Source: Lachnospiraceae bacterium A2 (GTDB lineage: Bacteria; Bacillota; Clostridia; Lachnospirales; Lachnospiraceae). From it: a stretch of 64,000 nucleotides of DNA. Every line of letters starts with the position of its first letter. Position 1 is the stretch's first letter. A program made the position numbers and the translations under genes. A model generated the notes under the pieces. The model made no database searches. It was not told the origin of the DNA and saw nothing but the letters and a program-made list of their open reading frames with translations. Location: contig KE159638.1 in assembly GCA_000403315.2 (NCBI GenBank), forward strand, positions 124,001-188,000, read 5' to 3'. Positions 9,015-17,522 of the stretch are shown piece by piece.

Positions 9015-9263
9015 ATGGAAGATAAAAAGATATTACTTGATAATATTGATAAAGTTCATACAACCGAAATGGGAATTGATAGGATTAAAAGAAACCTAAA
9101 AATAGATACAACGGATGTTGTTGAGTACTGTAAAAATAAAGTGTTAGATAAAAATTGTAACATATACAAACAGGGCAAAAATTGGTATTGTGAGGTTGAA
9201 AATATCAAAATTACTATCAATTCATATAGTTATACAATTATCACGGCACACATTGTTAAATAA
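9015..9263 (+). CDS. DUF3781 family protein
   Basis: An 82-residue protein matching the DUF3781 pattern: an N-terminal LLDNIDKVHTTEMGIDRIKR followed by a core with KNWYCEVENIKITINSYSYTIITAH. The family is small, cytoplasmic and of unknown function, often found beside mobile genes. It lies 29 bp upstream of the deaminase and probably forms an operon with it. The region is AT-rich compared with mob, which suggests separate acquisition as cargo. Confidence 0.8.
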   Translation: MEDKKILLDNIDKVHTTEMGIDRIKRNLKIDTTDVVEYCKNKVLDKNCNIYKQGKNWYCEVENIKITINSYSYTIITAHIVK

Positions 9264-9292
9264 AATCGGGATTTATTAAGGAGGACAAAACA

Positions 9293-9685
9293 GTGAACAA
9301 AGAATGGAAAAGGTTATATGAAGAAGCAATGAGCGTTTTGAATCCCCATGATGTTTCAAATAAAATGTGGGTAGGGAGTGTGGCATCTGCCGTACTCACG
9401 AAAAAAGGTAATATTTATAAGGGTATATGTATTGATACAGACGGCTCTATAGGGATGTGTGCAGAAAGAAATGCTTTATCAACAATGCTTACATATGGCG
9501 AAAGTGAGATTACAAAAGTGGTTTCAGTATATAAAGATGGAAATATAATTCCATCTTGTGGTATTTGTAGAGAATTTATGATGCATTTAGGCGGAGATGT
9601 GGAAAATATTGAAATTCTATTGGATAAAGAAGGGCGGACAACAAGATTGATTGATTTGATGCCTGAATATCCACGACATAAATAA
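9293..9685 (+). CDS. Cytidine/blasticidin-S deaminase-like protein
   Basis: A 130-residue zinc deaminase fold. The catalytic pair is visible as MCAERNALS (Cys-Ala-Glu) and PSCGICREF (P-x-x-C-x-x-C-like). It is of the short Cdd/blasticidin deaminase class rather than a tRNA-adenosine deaminase. The GTG start follows GGAGGACAAAACA. Substrates could be cytidine, a nucleoside drug, or nucleotides consumed during a defence response; nothing in the sequence decides this. It is the last gene before the IME1 right end and is paired with the DUF3781 gene. Confidence 0.82.
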   Translation: MNKEWKRLYEEAMSVLNPHDVSNKMWVGSVASAVLTKKGNIYKGICIDTDGSIGMCAERNALSTMLTYGESEITKVVSVYKDGNIIPSCGICREFMMHLGGDVENIEILLDKEGRTTRLIDLMPEYPRHK

Positions 9686-9752
9686 ATTCCCATTTGTTGA
9701 TTAGAGTGGTGGAGGAGAACGAATTGATATTTTCCCTATTAATGTTATTTAT

Positions 9753-9772
9753 ACATGGTGCTAGCACCATGT
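9753..9772. repeat. Perfect 20-bp palindrome
   Basis: ACATGGTGCT and AGCACCATGT are joined without a loop 68 bp after the deaminase stop codon. There is no T-run, so it is a poor terminator. Each half contains the TGGTGC core of the nearby integrase arm repeats, so it may be a protein-binding site at the IME1 right end. Confidence 0.55.
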
Positions 9773-9801
9773 AATAAGAGTAGATAAGGAGAAAATCATT
9801 T

Positions 9802-9820
9802 TGGTGCCAAAGCGGTGCCA
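9802..9820 (+). repeat. Right arm-type repeats of IME1
   Basis: TGGTGCCA (9802-9809) and CGGTGCCA (9813-9820) have the same sequence and 11-bp spacing as the left-end pair at 3695-3713, about 100 bp inside the right attachment site. Confidence 0.6.
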
Positions 9821-9922
9821 AGAAATCATGCAAATAAAAATACGCCACGCAAAAACAACGATTTTACGCTGTTTTCCGCAATAAAAAGTATAGAAAATAC
9901 CACAAAAAACGCTATTCAAATA

Positions 9923-10040
9923 CCGTGAGGGTGGTCGTACAGTAGGTTCTGGTCGTGTGGCTACGATTATTGAGTAATCAGTAAAAAGCTAGATTTTATG
10001 GGGCTTTCCGAGAAATCGGGAAGCCCTTTTTGAAACTTTG
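9923..10040 (+). other. Attachment site 2: IME1/IME2 junction with tuf end and terminator
   Basis: A second copy of the last 17 tuf codons (9923-9977), translating to [17 protein letters not shown] and stop, followed by the same terminator as after tuf (10000-10031). After GAAACTTTG (to 10040) the sequence diverges from the IME1 left end. The 9686-10129 stretch holds no gene besides these sites; near 10060 there is a direct repeat TTGGTTCTAA x2 that may be the IME2 arm site. Confidence 0.85.
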
Positions 10041-10129
10041 AATTTAGTAAAAGAGCGTCTTTGGTTCTAATTTGGTTCTAAATTTTTTGCTATAGGTTTT
10101 AAACTGGGAATAGGAGATGAAAAAGTAAA

Positions 10130-10587
10130 ATGAATTACTATTCTGCTTTAATTAAATCGGGAAAGATTCTTGAAGGATATTTTGAACAAAGTAAAAATAT
10201 ATTACATAATGGCAGTAAAGGTACAGTAAGAGAAAATATTGTCAATAAAGTTATCAGACCTTTTTTGCCGGCTTGTTATGGATTGTCGGGTGGGGAGGCA
10301 TTTGATAGTGAAGGAAATACAAGTAAACAGTTAGATTTGGTGGTGTATGATAGCGTTTTTTCGTACATAATTCCGTATATAGATAATTACATACAATTTC
10401 CCTGTGAATCCATTTATGGAAATATAGAAATCAAGTCATTTTTGAATAAAGATGAGTTAATGAAAGCTATTGATAATATTAAGTCAATGAAGAGTCTTAA
10501 GCGTGAAGGAACGCATTCGTGGACTGTGACACCATTGGTTTCTATTAAAATTAATGGGTTACCAGATAATACAGATAGAAAACATCG
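10130..10587 (+). pseudogene. DUF6602 gene, 5' part (split by ICE)
   Basis: The first 153 codons of a gene whose remainder is at 42808-43189. The N-terminal part shows the DUF6602 pattern (RENIVNKVIRPFLPACYGLSGGE, QLDLVVYD, FPCESIYGNIEIKS), which resembles restriction-nuclease-like folds with an acidic D...E-x-K core. Joining RKH at 10585 to CG and TTGCAATCC at 42808 gives an uninterrupted frame ...DRKHRCNPYFG..., a protein of about 280 residues. In the inserted state translation runs into ICE DNA and stops at 10618. The gene would be repaired by precise ICE excision. Function is unknown; a link to DNA metabolism or defence is plausible. Confidence 0.85.
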
Positions 10588-10599
10588 GTGTACAAGGGG
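10586..10599 (+). other. ICE left attachment site
   Basis: CG (10586-10587) followed by GTGTACAAGGGG. Together with the right end this predicts a circular-form site CCCTTTGTACAC-CG-GTGTACAAGGGG, an almost perfect palindrome, and an empty target AAACAT-CG-TTGCAATCC. Confidence 0.7.
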
Positions 10600-10644
10600 T
10601 ACAAACAAGATAAAATAGAAATGAGGGGCGATAGAGCAGAAATG

Positions 10645-12153
10645 TCAGATTTTCCACTCTATCTGAACACGGTCGCTGGTGGCCTTGATCGTAGAGATCA
10701 AACCATCGGCGGCTTTTCTTTTGTCGTCAAAATCTATGCTCTCCCAGTTGTCGAGATAATAGGACAACTTCTTTATCTGCTGGGGAGATATGGTTTCAAC
10801 GCTCAATTCGGCGATTGCCTTTGAAATGGTCTGGCGTCGGGTGTCCAGTTCTTCAATTTTTTTGTTAGCGTAGGCAAGCAAGGTCGCATTGGCTCCGGTC
10901 AGCGTATCCAGCAGCTTTTCAATTTCTGCCTCCACCTGTGCCAGCTCCACTTGATAGGCGGTCAGTTTCGGATTGACTTTTTCCTCTCTGCCGTGGAGTA
11001 TCTGAAAGTCTTTGAATTTCTCCTGCATGGCCGAGAAAATGAATTGCTCAAATTCTTCTTTGCGGATTTTCCCGCAGCCCGGACAGCCTTTATTTTCCGT
11101 CCGTTTGGTACAGCGGAAATACCCGGTGCTGTTTGGCACATGGGTGGCTTTCAGCGCATACCCACAATGACCGCATTTGATTTTTCCGGCCAGCCAAGTG
11201 TTCTTCGGTTTCCGTCCCTGCTGGAAGGTGGTATTTGCCATAAGTTTTTTCCGGCATTTCAGCCATGTGTCAGAGGAAATGAGTGCTTTATGGGGAGCGA
11301 TAACAAGTATCTGGTCTTTTAAGCACCTGTCCTTGTCCTCCTTCACATCCCGCCCCTGATAGAGATAGCAGCCGTTTGTTCCGGCAAAGTCAGAAGCGTC
11401 ATTGACAATCGCTGCACCCTGACTCTTGAAAAATTCGTACAGCTCCAAGTCGGCCTGTGCATAAACGGGGTTTCGCAAAAGCTGGGAAAGAAAACTCCGA
11501 ACCATTGACTTCTCGTAAATCTTGATACCCTGTTCCTCGAAGTATCGGGTAATATCTCCGAAGGAGGTTTCCGGTTCAGCGTACATTTCAAACATCAGCC
11601 GTACATGGTCGGCGGCTATGGGGTCGGCAACCATTTTCTTTGTACGGATACCCTCTACCACAGTAGGCTCTAACTGATAACCGTATGGTGCCTGTCCGCT
11701 CATGTGGAAACCTTTCAGGCACCGGGAATAGTAGGCGTCTGTGACACGCTTCTGAATTGTCTCACGTTCAAGCTGGGCGAATACAATGCAGATATTCAGC
11801 ATAGCCCGGCCCATCGGGGTCGAAGTATCAAACTTTTCTGTGGATGATACAAACTCCACATCATACTCTTGAAACAGCTCCATCATCGTTGCAAAGTCCA
11901 GAATAGAGCGGCTTATACGGTCCAGTTTGTACACGATGACCCGCCGGACCTTTCCCTTGCGGATCTCGCCCAGCAGCTTTTGAAACTCCGGCCTGTCCGT
12001 ATTCTTACCGGAATAGCCTTTGTCCTTGAATACCCGGCAGCTCCCACCTTTCAATTCATACTTGCAAAAGTCAATCTGACTTTCAATGCTGATACTGTCC
12101 TTGCGGTCTACTGACTGTCTTGCGTAAATACAATCTTCTCTGATAAATTCCAT
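10645..12153 (-). CDS. Large serine recombinase of the ICE
   Basis: A protein of about 502 residues that integrates and excises the ICE. The N-terminal resolvase domain (about 1-150) carries the nucleophile Ser in YARQSVD and the conserved YKLDRISRS and TPMGRAMLN segments. The recombinase domain follows (GQAPYGYQLEP), then a zinc ribbon (IKCGHCGYALK, RCTKRTENKGCPGC) and a C-terminal coiled coil (LTAYQVELAQVEAEIEKL). The start at 12153 is set by AAAGGAGC upstream; the longer ORF from 12189 lacks support. It lies next to the ICE left end, as expected for TndX/TnpX-like integrases. Confidence 0.93.
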   Translation of the reverse strand: MEFIREDCIYARQSVDRKDSISIESQIDFCKYELKGGSCRVFKDKGYSGKNTDRPEFQKLLGEIRKGKVRRVIVYKLDRISRSILDFATMMELFQEYDVEFVSSTEKFDTSTPMGRAMLNICIVFAQLERETIQKRVTDAYYSRCLKGFHMSGQAPYGYQLEPTVVEGIRTKKMVADPIAADHVRLMFEMYAEPETSFGDITRYFEEQGIKIYEKSMVRSFLSQLLRNPVYAQADLELYEFFKSQGAAIVNDASDFAGTNGCYLYQGRDVKEDKDRCLKDQILVIAPHKALISSDTWLKCRKKLMANTTFQQGRKPKNTWLAGKIKCGHCGYALKATHVPNSTGYFRCTKRTENKGCPGCGKIRKEEFEQFIFSAMQEKFKDFQILHGREEKVNPKLTAYQVELAQVEAEIEKLLDTLTGANATLLAYANKKIEELDTRRQTISKAIAELSVETISPQQIKKLSYYLDNWESIDFDDKRKAADGLISTIKATSDRVQIEWKI

Positions 12154-12242
12154 ATTGGGCTCCTTTCCTTGTTGGAATGGAGCTACCAACCTTACAACTA
12201 TATTATACCATCAGCAGCCCCGGACAACAATGTTGCGAATGA

Positions 12243-12419
12243 TTAGGGAAATCTGTCTCCATATTTGCTGAACACCTCGTAAAGACAACGCTCAATTTCT
12301 TTTCTGCGCTGTTCTTTCTCCTTCGGGGGAAGTACCGGCGTGAGGCTTTCCAGCACAATGATCTTCCCTTGAAATGCGACAGACTTTGTTTCTCGTTCAT
12401 AAGCGACAGTTTGCGTCAT
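12243..12419 (-). CDS. Small ICE protein upstream of recombinase
   Basis: A 58-residue protein beginning MTQTVAYERETKSV. The ATG follows a strong AAAGGAGG. A predicted basic helix near the end (KEKEQRRKEIERCLYEVF) could bind nucleic acid. No family is recognised. It lies 89 bp upstream of the recombinase gene, so it could be an accessory or directionality factor, but this rests only on position. Confidence 0.6.
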   Translation of the reverse strand: MTQTVAYERETKSVAFQGKIIVLESLTPVLPPKEKEQRRKEIERCLYEVFSKYGDRFP

Positions 12420-12552
12420 TGAAAACCTCCTTTGCGAAAGTGCGTGTATATGCCAGCCTTTCCCACTTGTCCCGTGGGGAAATGTCAAAAGACGGCACCC
12501 AGCAGGTGCCGCCCTTTGAGCTTTCTCCACTTCGGGTCGATGTGGCCCGAGG

Positions 12553-12756
12553 TCAGTAAGGACTGGAATGGTACTTTTCTTTGGCGTCCTCCACGCTATT
12601 GAGGTCAAATACTTCATAAAGCTGCCCCACAACACGCCGTATATCCTTCTTTGAAAATCCGCAGTCCTCCATTGCCATAATGACATAGCCGCGGCAGGCG
12701 TCATTGCTCCATTCGTCCGTTTCCAAGCCGGGGATCATTCCAAACGCATTTCCCAT
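12553..12756 (-). CDS. Conserved small ICE protein
   Basis: A 67-residue acidic protein (MGNAFGMIPGLETDEW...) with a helix-turn-helix-like segment near SKKDIRRVVGQLYEVF. AAAAGGAGC upstream fixes the start at 12756. The stop codon is directly abutted by a copy of the 23-bp palindrome (12530-12552). No family name can be given. Confidence 0.6.
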   Translation of the reverse strand: MGNAFGMIPGLETDEWSNDACRGYVIMAMEDCGFSKKDIRRVVGQLYEVFDLNSVEDAKEKYHSSPY

Positions 12757-13263
12757 AAAATGCTCCTTTTTTGAAAAGATGGGGAGCCACGCCGGATCGG
12801 TTGGCCTATCATCAGACAGCATTGCCGGGGACTCCCCATAGGTTTTCACTTCATTTCAGACACATCGGACGGACATAGGCTTCATGCCCCATAGTATTTC
12901 AACTCTCCCCATTCTGATGGCAAGGCGTTCTCATTGCCTGCGACGGCTCACGGCTTGCAAGGCCGCTTCAACGCTCGGACTGTGACTAAACGCAAGTATC
13001 CGGGTTCTGCGCCTGTTCCGGTGGAGCCAGCCTTGCCCCACCTATGGCATGGACCTGTTCGCTCGCTCAGTTTTACAAAGACTGTATTCTCTGAAATCCG
13101 AGGTCATGGCGGGTCTGTCACACAGCGCGTTCCCCTTCGTATCCGGGTGTCTTTTTATTCAATTTTCAATCTGCATGAGGCTTGTCTGAACCTCGGGTCA
13201 CTGTGACCCGAAGTGTTTTGCCTCTCATAAGCCATTTCATTTTCCGGTCTAAATCGGTACGCC
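12757..13263. other. Noncoding stretch in ICE accessory region
   Basis: About 500 bp without a convincing gene on either strand. It contains a hairpin with GGGGAG and CTCCCC arms (about 12781-12837), short GC-rich inverted repeats near 12925-12945, and one 23-bp palindrome at 13191-13213. ORFs that cross it have no ribosome sites. It may be a leader or remnant; nothing else is visible. Confidence 0.4.
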
Positions 13264-13686
13264 TTACAAAGAATTTTTCAAAATTTTTTCTAAGCGCCGC
13301 AGACCTCGCTCGATTGCGACACGAACCACTTTTTCATGGACGCCCTCTGCCCGAGCAATGTCCTGTTTGGTCATGCCGAGAATGAAATGAGCATAAATCC
13401 GTTTTGCCTGTTTGTCCGGCAGACTGGAAATCGCTGCGTGAAGCTCCTGCATGGTCACTTTCCGCTCATACAGTTCATGGGGAGATAAGGCGACAAAGAC
13501 AGCTTCATGTTCCAGCCCGTCATCCCGATCAAGGGAATAGTAGGCTTTGTGGCGGTATGTACGCAGCCGGTACGCAGCCTCTTTACGATCAAACTCTTTG
13601 AACATTTCTGCAACTTCTTCCGATACTTCCATGAAGCAATCCGATGTATAGAATGGGTAATAGTCCCGCAAATTGATAATAGCCAT
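13264..13686 (-). CDS. Sigma-70-like regulator (Tn916 Orf8 type)
   Basis: A 140-residue protein with a C-terminal region-4-like helix-turn-helix (about 85-135, LPDKQAKRIYAHFILGMTKQ, DIARAEGVHEKVVRVAIERG). Small sigma-like proteins of this type are common in Clostridia ICEs near the recombinase. CGGAGG sets the start at 13686; residues from the longer ORF translate a palindrome repeat and are not used. It may regulate element excision or transfer genes. Confidence 0.8.
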   Translation of the reverse strand: MAIINLRDYYPFYTSDCFMEVSEEVAEMFKEFDRKEAAYRLRTYRHKAYYSLDRDDGLEHEAVFVALSPHELYERKVTMQELHAAISSLPDKQAKRIYAHFILGMTKQDIARAEGVHEKVVRVAIERGLRRLEKILKNSL

Positions 13687-13936
13687 ATTGACCTCCGTTT
13701 CGGTTGTTGGTTGACGAGTGACCGAAACGAAGGCGGCGGGGAGCGGCACCGGGGAATGACTTCGGGCCAACATGACCCGAAGCTAACCCATAAGAACGCA
13801 AAAGCGCCCGGGCGGCATGAAGCCACACGAAGGTTCCAACAAATTTCGCATACATAGCCGGAATACCCCGGAGGGGGAGCTACGCTTTTTTTAGCTGGTG
13901 TAGGTCATGGGTACTGTGAAAAAAGACAAAAATAGA

Positions 13937-13967
13937 CACGGCGGCAATCCTCCTATATGCCGCCGTG
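13937..13967. terminator. GC-rich hairpin upstream of the sigma-like gene
   Basis: CACGGCGGCA (13937-13946) and TGCCGCCGTG (13958-13967) form a 10-bp stem. Preceding T-rich sequence on the minus strand suggests terminator activity. The 13687-14109 gap also contains a palindrome copy (13760-13782) and the terminator at 14015, but no supported gene. Confidence 0.55.
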
Positions 13968-14014
13968 GATTTACACGGTGTTAGGTCGTCGTTGGTTTAG
14001 GGGGGAGCGAAAAG

Positions 14015-14048
14015 AAACGGCGGCTCTGATTTCTCAAAGCCGCCGTTT
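14015..14048 (-). terminator. Terminator of the self-protection operon
   Basis: AAACGGCGGCT and AGCCGCCGTTT form an 11-bp stem. On the minus strand it is followed by TTTCTTTT, 60 bp after the permease stop codon, so it ends the 19.2-14.1 kb operon. Confidence 0.8.
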
Positions 14049-14109
14049 CATAGGCGCGAGAATGTGTCTGCTTTACGATGGCTTTTTTTCTTTTGCCGTC
14101 GTCCGGCAG

Positions 14110-14865
14110 TTAATTTTCTATTTTTTTCTTATGAGAAAAGACAATCAATCCAACCAGAAACAGAACAATAAAGCAAAGTACAATGCTAATACATCCGCCA
14201 ATGGTGGCCGATATAGGCACCTCATAGTAAGTGGATTTATCCGAGAAGAACATAGACACACGATATGCAAAGCTACCCGGAATGACAAAGCCTCTTTCTG
14301 AACCGATGAACAGGCAAGATACAAAGCCATATATAACTCCGACAACGCTTGTTACAATAATATTGCGGCTCAGATTGATAACGATTGCCCCTAAACAGGT
14401 CGTTACAAAAACGACAACACCGGCTTCAATTCCAAACCCGATTGCCAGCTTGAGGAACAGGGAAATACCGCCGGTCAACCTGCCAGCTCCATTGAGTATC
14501 GCCACCAATAGGCCAAATGCGATAAATAAGACAGCCGCAAAACAGATGCCGATAACGACGCTGACAGTAACTTTCGATAGAAAGAGCTTCTTCTTTGAAA
14601 ACCCGTAGGTAATCCAGTTGATGTAAGTTTTGTTTTTGTATTCCTGATAAAACAGCGAACCAATCAAAATGAAGAGCACCATTGGGAAGAACATGGAAAA
14701 CTGGTTATTCATAAAGAAGAACAGGTCAGCAAGTGATTTTGTGCTACTGTTGAAAATTGCTCCTGCTCCGCCGGTAATGATGGGAAGAAGCGACAACAGC
14801 AGAAGAAATACCATAAACCATTCCCGCTTCAACTTGTAAAACTCATTTTTAATCAACACTCCCAT
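14110..14865 (-). CDS. ABC-2 type permease (LanE/BcrB-like)
   Basis: A 251-residue integral membrane protein with six predicted hydrophobic segments. It begins IKNEFYKLKREWF, a pattern common in permeases of lantibiotic immunity and bacitracin transporters. Its start overlaps the ATPase stop by one base, so translation is coupled. With the ATPase at 14865-15554 it forms an exporter that probably removes a cell-wall-active peptide from the membrane. Confidence 0.85.
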   Translation of the reverse strand: MGVLIKNEFYKLKREWFMVFLLLLSLLPIITGGAGAIFNSSTKSLADLFFFMNNQFSMFFPMVLFILIGSLFYQEYKNKTYINWITYGFSKKKLFLSKVTVSVVIGICFAAVLFIAFGLLVAILNGAGRLTGGISLFLKLAIGFGIEAGVVVFVTTCLGAIVINLSRNIIVTSVVGVIYGFVSCLFIGSERGFVIPGSFAYRVSMFFSDKSTYYEVPISATIGGCISIVLCFIVLFLVGLIVFSHKKKIEN

Positions 14866-15554
14866 TATGCTTCCTCCCTCTGGCCGGAAGTCATAATATC
14901 CTCATACAGGGCTTCCAGTTCCTTTTCGTTATAGTCGTTTTCTACAATCTTGATGATTTTTCCGTCACGAATGAAAATAAGAACATCCGTGACAGCAGCA
15001 ATCTCCGTCAGATTATGGCTTGATACCAAAATACAGTGTTGGGGAGATTTTAAGCGTTCTTTCAGAAGCAGCCGGATTTCCTTTATCCCCATCGGATCAA
15101 GACCGTTGGTAGGTTCGTCCAGCAGTAAATATTGAACATCGCCTAAAAAGGCGCGAGCAATTCCCAGTCGTTGGCGCATCCCCAAAGAAAGTTGAGAGAA
15201 CAGCTTTTTTCGGGCATCCAGCAAGTTCACTTGTTTGAGCGCCACTTCGATGTTTGGTCTTTTCAGACCTAAATATTGTGCGTGGAGCTTCAAATTTTCC
15301 TCTACGGTGAGCCGGGGGTAAAAAGCCGGGTATTCAATCAAACTTCCAAAACATCTACTGGAAACGGGCTGTCCATCAGAGAGGATTTCTCCCGAAAAGG
15401 CAGTCAGACCCAGCATGGACTTAAACAGTGTTGTTTTACCGGCTCCGTTTGGCCCCAGTACACCATAGATTTTTCCTTGCTCTAAAGTCAAGTTGATGTT
15501 GGACAGCAATGCGGTATTTCCAACATTCAAATTTACATTTTTGATTTGCAGCAT
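14865..15554 (-). CDS. ABC transporter ATPase (LanF/BcrA-like)
   Basis: A 229-residue ATP-binding subunit with all catalytic motifs: Walker A GPNGAGKTT, signature LSLGMRQRLG, Walker B YLLLDEPTNGLD and H-loop VSSH. The short C-terminal extension is typical of BcrA/LanF. It is coupled to the permease downstream. It differs from the second ATPase in the operon, which has lost several motifs. Confidence 0.9.
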   Translation of the reverse strand: MLQIKNVNLNVGNTALLSNINLTLEQGKIYGVLGPNGAGKTTLFKSMLGLTAFSGEILSDGQPVSSRCFGSLIEYPAFYPRLTVEENLKLHAQYLGLKRPNIEVALKQVNLLDARKKLFSQLSLGMRQRLGIARAFLGDVQYLLLDEPTNGLDPMGIKEIRLLLKERLKSPQHCILVSSHNLTEIAAVTDVLIFIRDGKIIKIVENDYNEKELEALYEDIMTSGQREEA

Positions 15555-15566
15555 GAAATACCTCCG

Positions 15567-15740
15567 TTATTGAAAAAAGATGAAAAGCAAAAAGGCCACA
15601 GCATAAATCAAAAATGAAATACCAATGGGTTTTGATCTCTGTTTTAGTCCTTTTAGTCCATCGCTCAATACGCCATGCAAGGCCGTGAGCAGGCACACCG
15701 CCAAAGCGATGATAGAAACCACTAAAGCTACTTTAACCAT
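15567..15740 (-). CDS. Small membrane protein in the self-protection operon
   Basis: A 57-residue protein with two hydrophobic segments (VALVVSIIALAVCLL and SFLIYAVAFLLFIFF). AGGAGG sets the ATG at 15740. It lies between the histidine kinase and the BcrA-like ATPase genes, 12 bp from the latter. Likely an accessory membrane component; family not recognised. Confidence 0.7.
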   Translation of the reverse strand: MVKVALVVSIIALAVCLLTALHGVLSDGLKGLKQRSKPIGISFLIYAVAFLLFIFFQ

Positions 15741-15847
15741 TTGTTTATACCTCCTATGGCTCATACTTTACCAAAGAGGTTTAAGATTTGTTTGAGAAAA
15801 GTCTAAGGAAAGTCTAAGGATGAAAAAAGAGCCGCCGAAGCAGCCCT

Positions 15848-16750
15848 TTAGGAATTGACAATGGGAAACACGACTTGAATTGCAAAGATACCGTTTTGCA
15901 AGGAAGCGACAATTTGCCCGCCCATGCGGGTCACAAGTCTTTGAGCGATTGCCAATCCCAGCCCGGTTGTCTTTTTTGTTCGTGACTGGTCGGTGGTGTA
16001 AAAACGGTCAAACAAATGAGGAATATCTTCTTGCTGAATACTGCTCGACGCATTTTTAATGGTTATGACCGTTTGAGCTTCTTCTATCGCTGCGGTGATT
16101 TGATAATTTCCCTCCCCGTGAACAAGTGCATTATAAACCACATTTGAGAAAATCCGGGTCAAGGCATCTGGATCGCCCCAAATGATAGCTGGTGGATTTG
16201 GGATAACGATATAGGGGACACATTTTTTCTGTTCAAAATCGCCGTAGTATGAGGCGACAACATCCCGAAGTACACTGTGTATATCCGTATTTCTACAATT
16301 CAATTTCAGTTCGTCGGCCTCAATCCTTGCAAATTCAAACAGTTGGTCGAGAAGCAGCTTTACAGCGGAAATTCTTTCTCCCGCAATCGTCGCATATTCT
16401 TTTTGCTCCCCTGTTAAATCCTGTTCCTGTAAGAGCTGGATATAGCCATTTGCTGTTGCCAGCGGCGTTCGCAAGTCATGGGAAAGACTGGTAATGGTAT
16501 CTCGGAACAGTGTATCGCTCCGTTCAATTTCCTGCCCCATGCTACGATATTTTTTCAGAAGATGATTGATACTTGCAGCCAAATCCTGTATTGTCCCATC
16601 CGTTTTTTCCACCATAATTTCGGTTTGCGTATCACGGTCAATCAGAAAGTCAATCTGTTTTTTTACTTTCTGAACCAACTTTCGCTGATAAATCAGTTTC
16701 AGGGACAAAAACAGGGAAAGCATTGCAAGCAAGATACATAACACCATCAT
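15848..16750 (-). CDS. Sensor histidine kinase
   Basis: A 300-residue kinase with one N-terminal membrane segment, a short linker, the dimerisation/phosphoacceptor box SHDLRTPL near residue 92 and an HATPase domain (NVVYNALVHGEG, TGLGLAIAQRL). The absence of a large extracellular domain is the intramembrane-sensing BceS/LanK-small type, which often relies on the partner transporter for detection. It follows the permease by 7 bp and pairs with the response regulator at 18482-19180. Confidence 0.92.
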   Translation of the reverse strand: MMVLCILLAMLSLFLSLKLIYQRKLVQKVKKQIDFLIDRDTQTEIMVEKTDGTIQDLAASINHLLKKYRSMGQEIERSDTLFRDTITSLSHDLRTPLATANGYIQLLQEQDLTGEQKEYATIAGERISAVKLLLDQLFEFARIEADELKLNCRNTDIHSVLRDVVASYYGDFEQKKCVPYIVIPNPPAIIWGDPDALTRIFSNVVYNALVHGEGNYQITAAIEEAQTVITIKNASSSIQQEDIPHLFDRFYTTDQSRTKKTTGLGLAIAQRLVTRMGGQIVASLQNGIFAIQVVFPIVNS

Positions 16751-16757
16751 GTAGCCA

Positions 16758-17522
16758 TCACCGCCTTTCCAAATCGCGCAAGTCCAACCTTAGAAACAGG
16801 GAGAGCGAAATGGCTGTTGGTAAAAACAGATATACTACCAGTGTCAAACAAATGGGTATTAAATCCTCCCCAAAGGTATTGATCTGCAAGCTATGAGATA
16901 GCCCTACAACCCAATACTTGTAGAGCGAATAATCCATATCCAGTGCTGTACTTATCTTTGTGAGATATAAATACAAAACCCCCAGCATAAAAAATGCGGT
17001 AATCGTAACAATGATCCGATGCCGGAGCAGGTAACTTAACAAATTGAGAAATGCAGTGTAACCTAAAAAGCACAGGCATTGAAACAAAAGAAAGACTCCG
17101 ATTGCAGAAAACGAATACTTTATGTCATACCGGGATGCTCCCATCATCAGAATTGACAAATACGCAACACCAAAGCATACAAACAGAAAAAATAAAACGC
17201 CACCCCATGAGGCCAGCAGTTTTCCAAAGAATAGGTGTACTCTGCTTGTACCTTTAGAAAGTGTGATACTGTATGTGCCGGTATGAAAATCTTCTGTAAA
17301 GTACAGGCACAAAAAGAGCGTCAATGGAAAAATCAGACTGTAATCTGAAAACAGAAACTCCGTGAACGAAACCAGTGATATAACCGGAAGCATACCATTT
17401 ACCGAATTGTGATAAAAGGTCAGGGCAAGCGCAAAGACAAAAAACGCAGCCAATACGAGGCAGGCCCAAAACAGGCGGCTTTTGCGGATACGGAACAACT
17501 CACTTTGCATCGTCTGAATCAC
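16758..17522 (-). CDS. ABC-2 type permease (LanE/G-like)
   Basis: A protein of about 254 residues with six hydrophobic segments and the opening MQSELFRIRKSRLFWACL region. AGGAGG lies 8 bp before a GTG at 17522; the ORF extends to 17531. It overlaps the end of the degenerate ATPase gene by 23 bp, so the two are translated together. It is probably the membrane part of a second transporter in the cassette. Confidence 0.82.
   Translation of the reverse strand: MIQTMQSELFRIRKSRLFWACLVLAAFFVFALALTFYHNSVNGMLPVISLVSFTEFLFSDYSLIFPLTLFLCLYFTEDFHTGTYSITLSKGTSRVHLFFGKLLASWGGVLFFLFVCFGVAYLSILMMGASRYDIKYSFSAIGVFLLFQCLCFLGYTAFLNLLSYLLRHRIIVTITAFFMLGVLYLYLTKISTALDMDYSLYKYWVVGLSHSLQINTFGEDLIPICLTLVVYLFLPTAISLSLFLRLDLRDLERR

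Larger units (their letters stand above)
3556..9977 (+). mobile_element. IME1: integrative mobilizable element in tuf
   Basis: About 6.4 kb between tuf-end copies 1 and 2. Gene order is XRE repressor (minus), Xis, integrase, RepA-like ATPase, noncoding ori/oriT block, MobV relaxase, small ORF, then cargo (DUF3781 protein and cytidine deaminase). No type IV secretion genes are present, so it would need a helper conjugative element for transfer. The backbone is colinear with IME2 (43303-48020) but diverged in sequence and with a different repressor. Confidence 0.85.
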
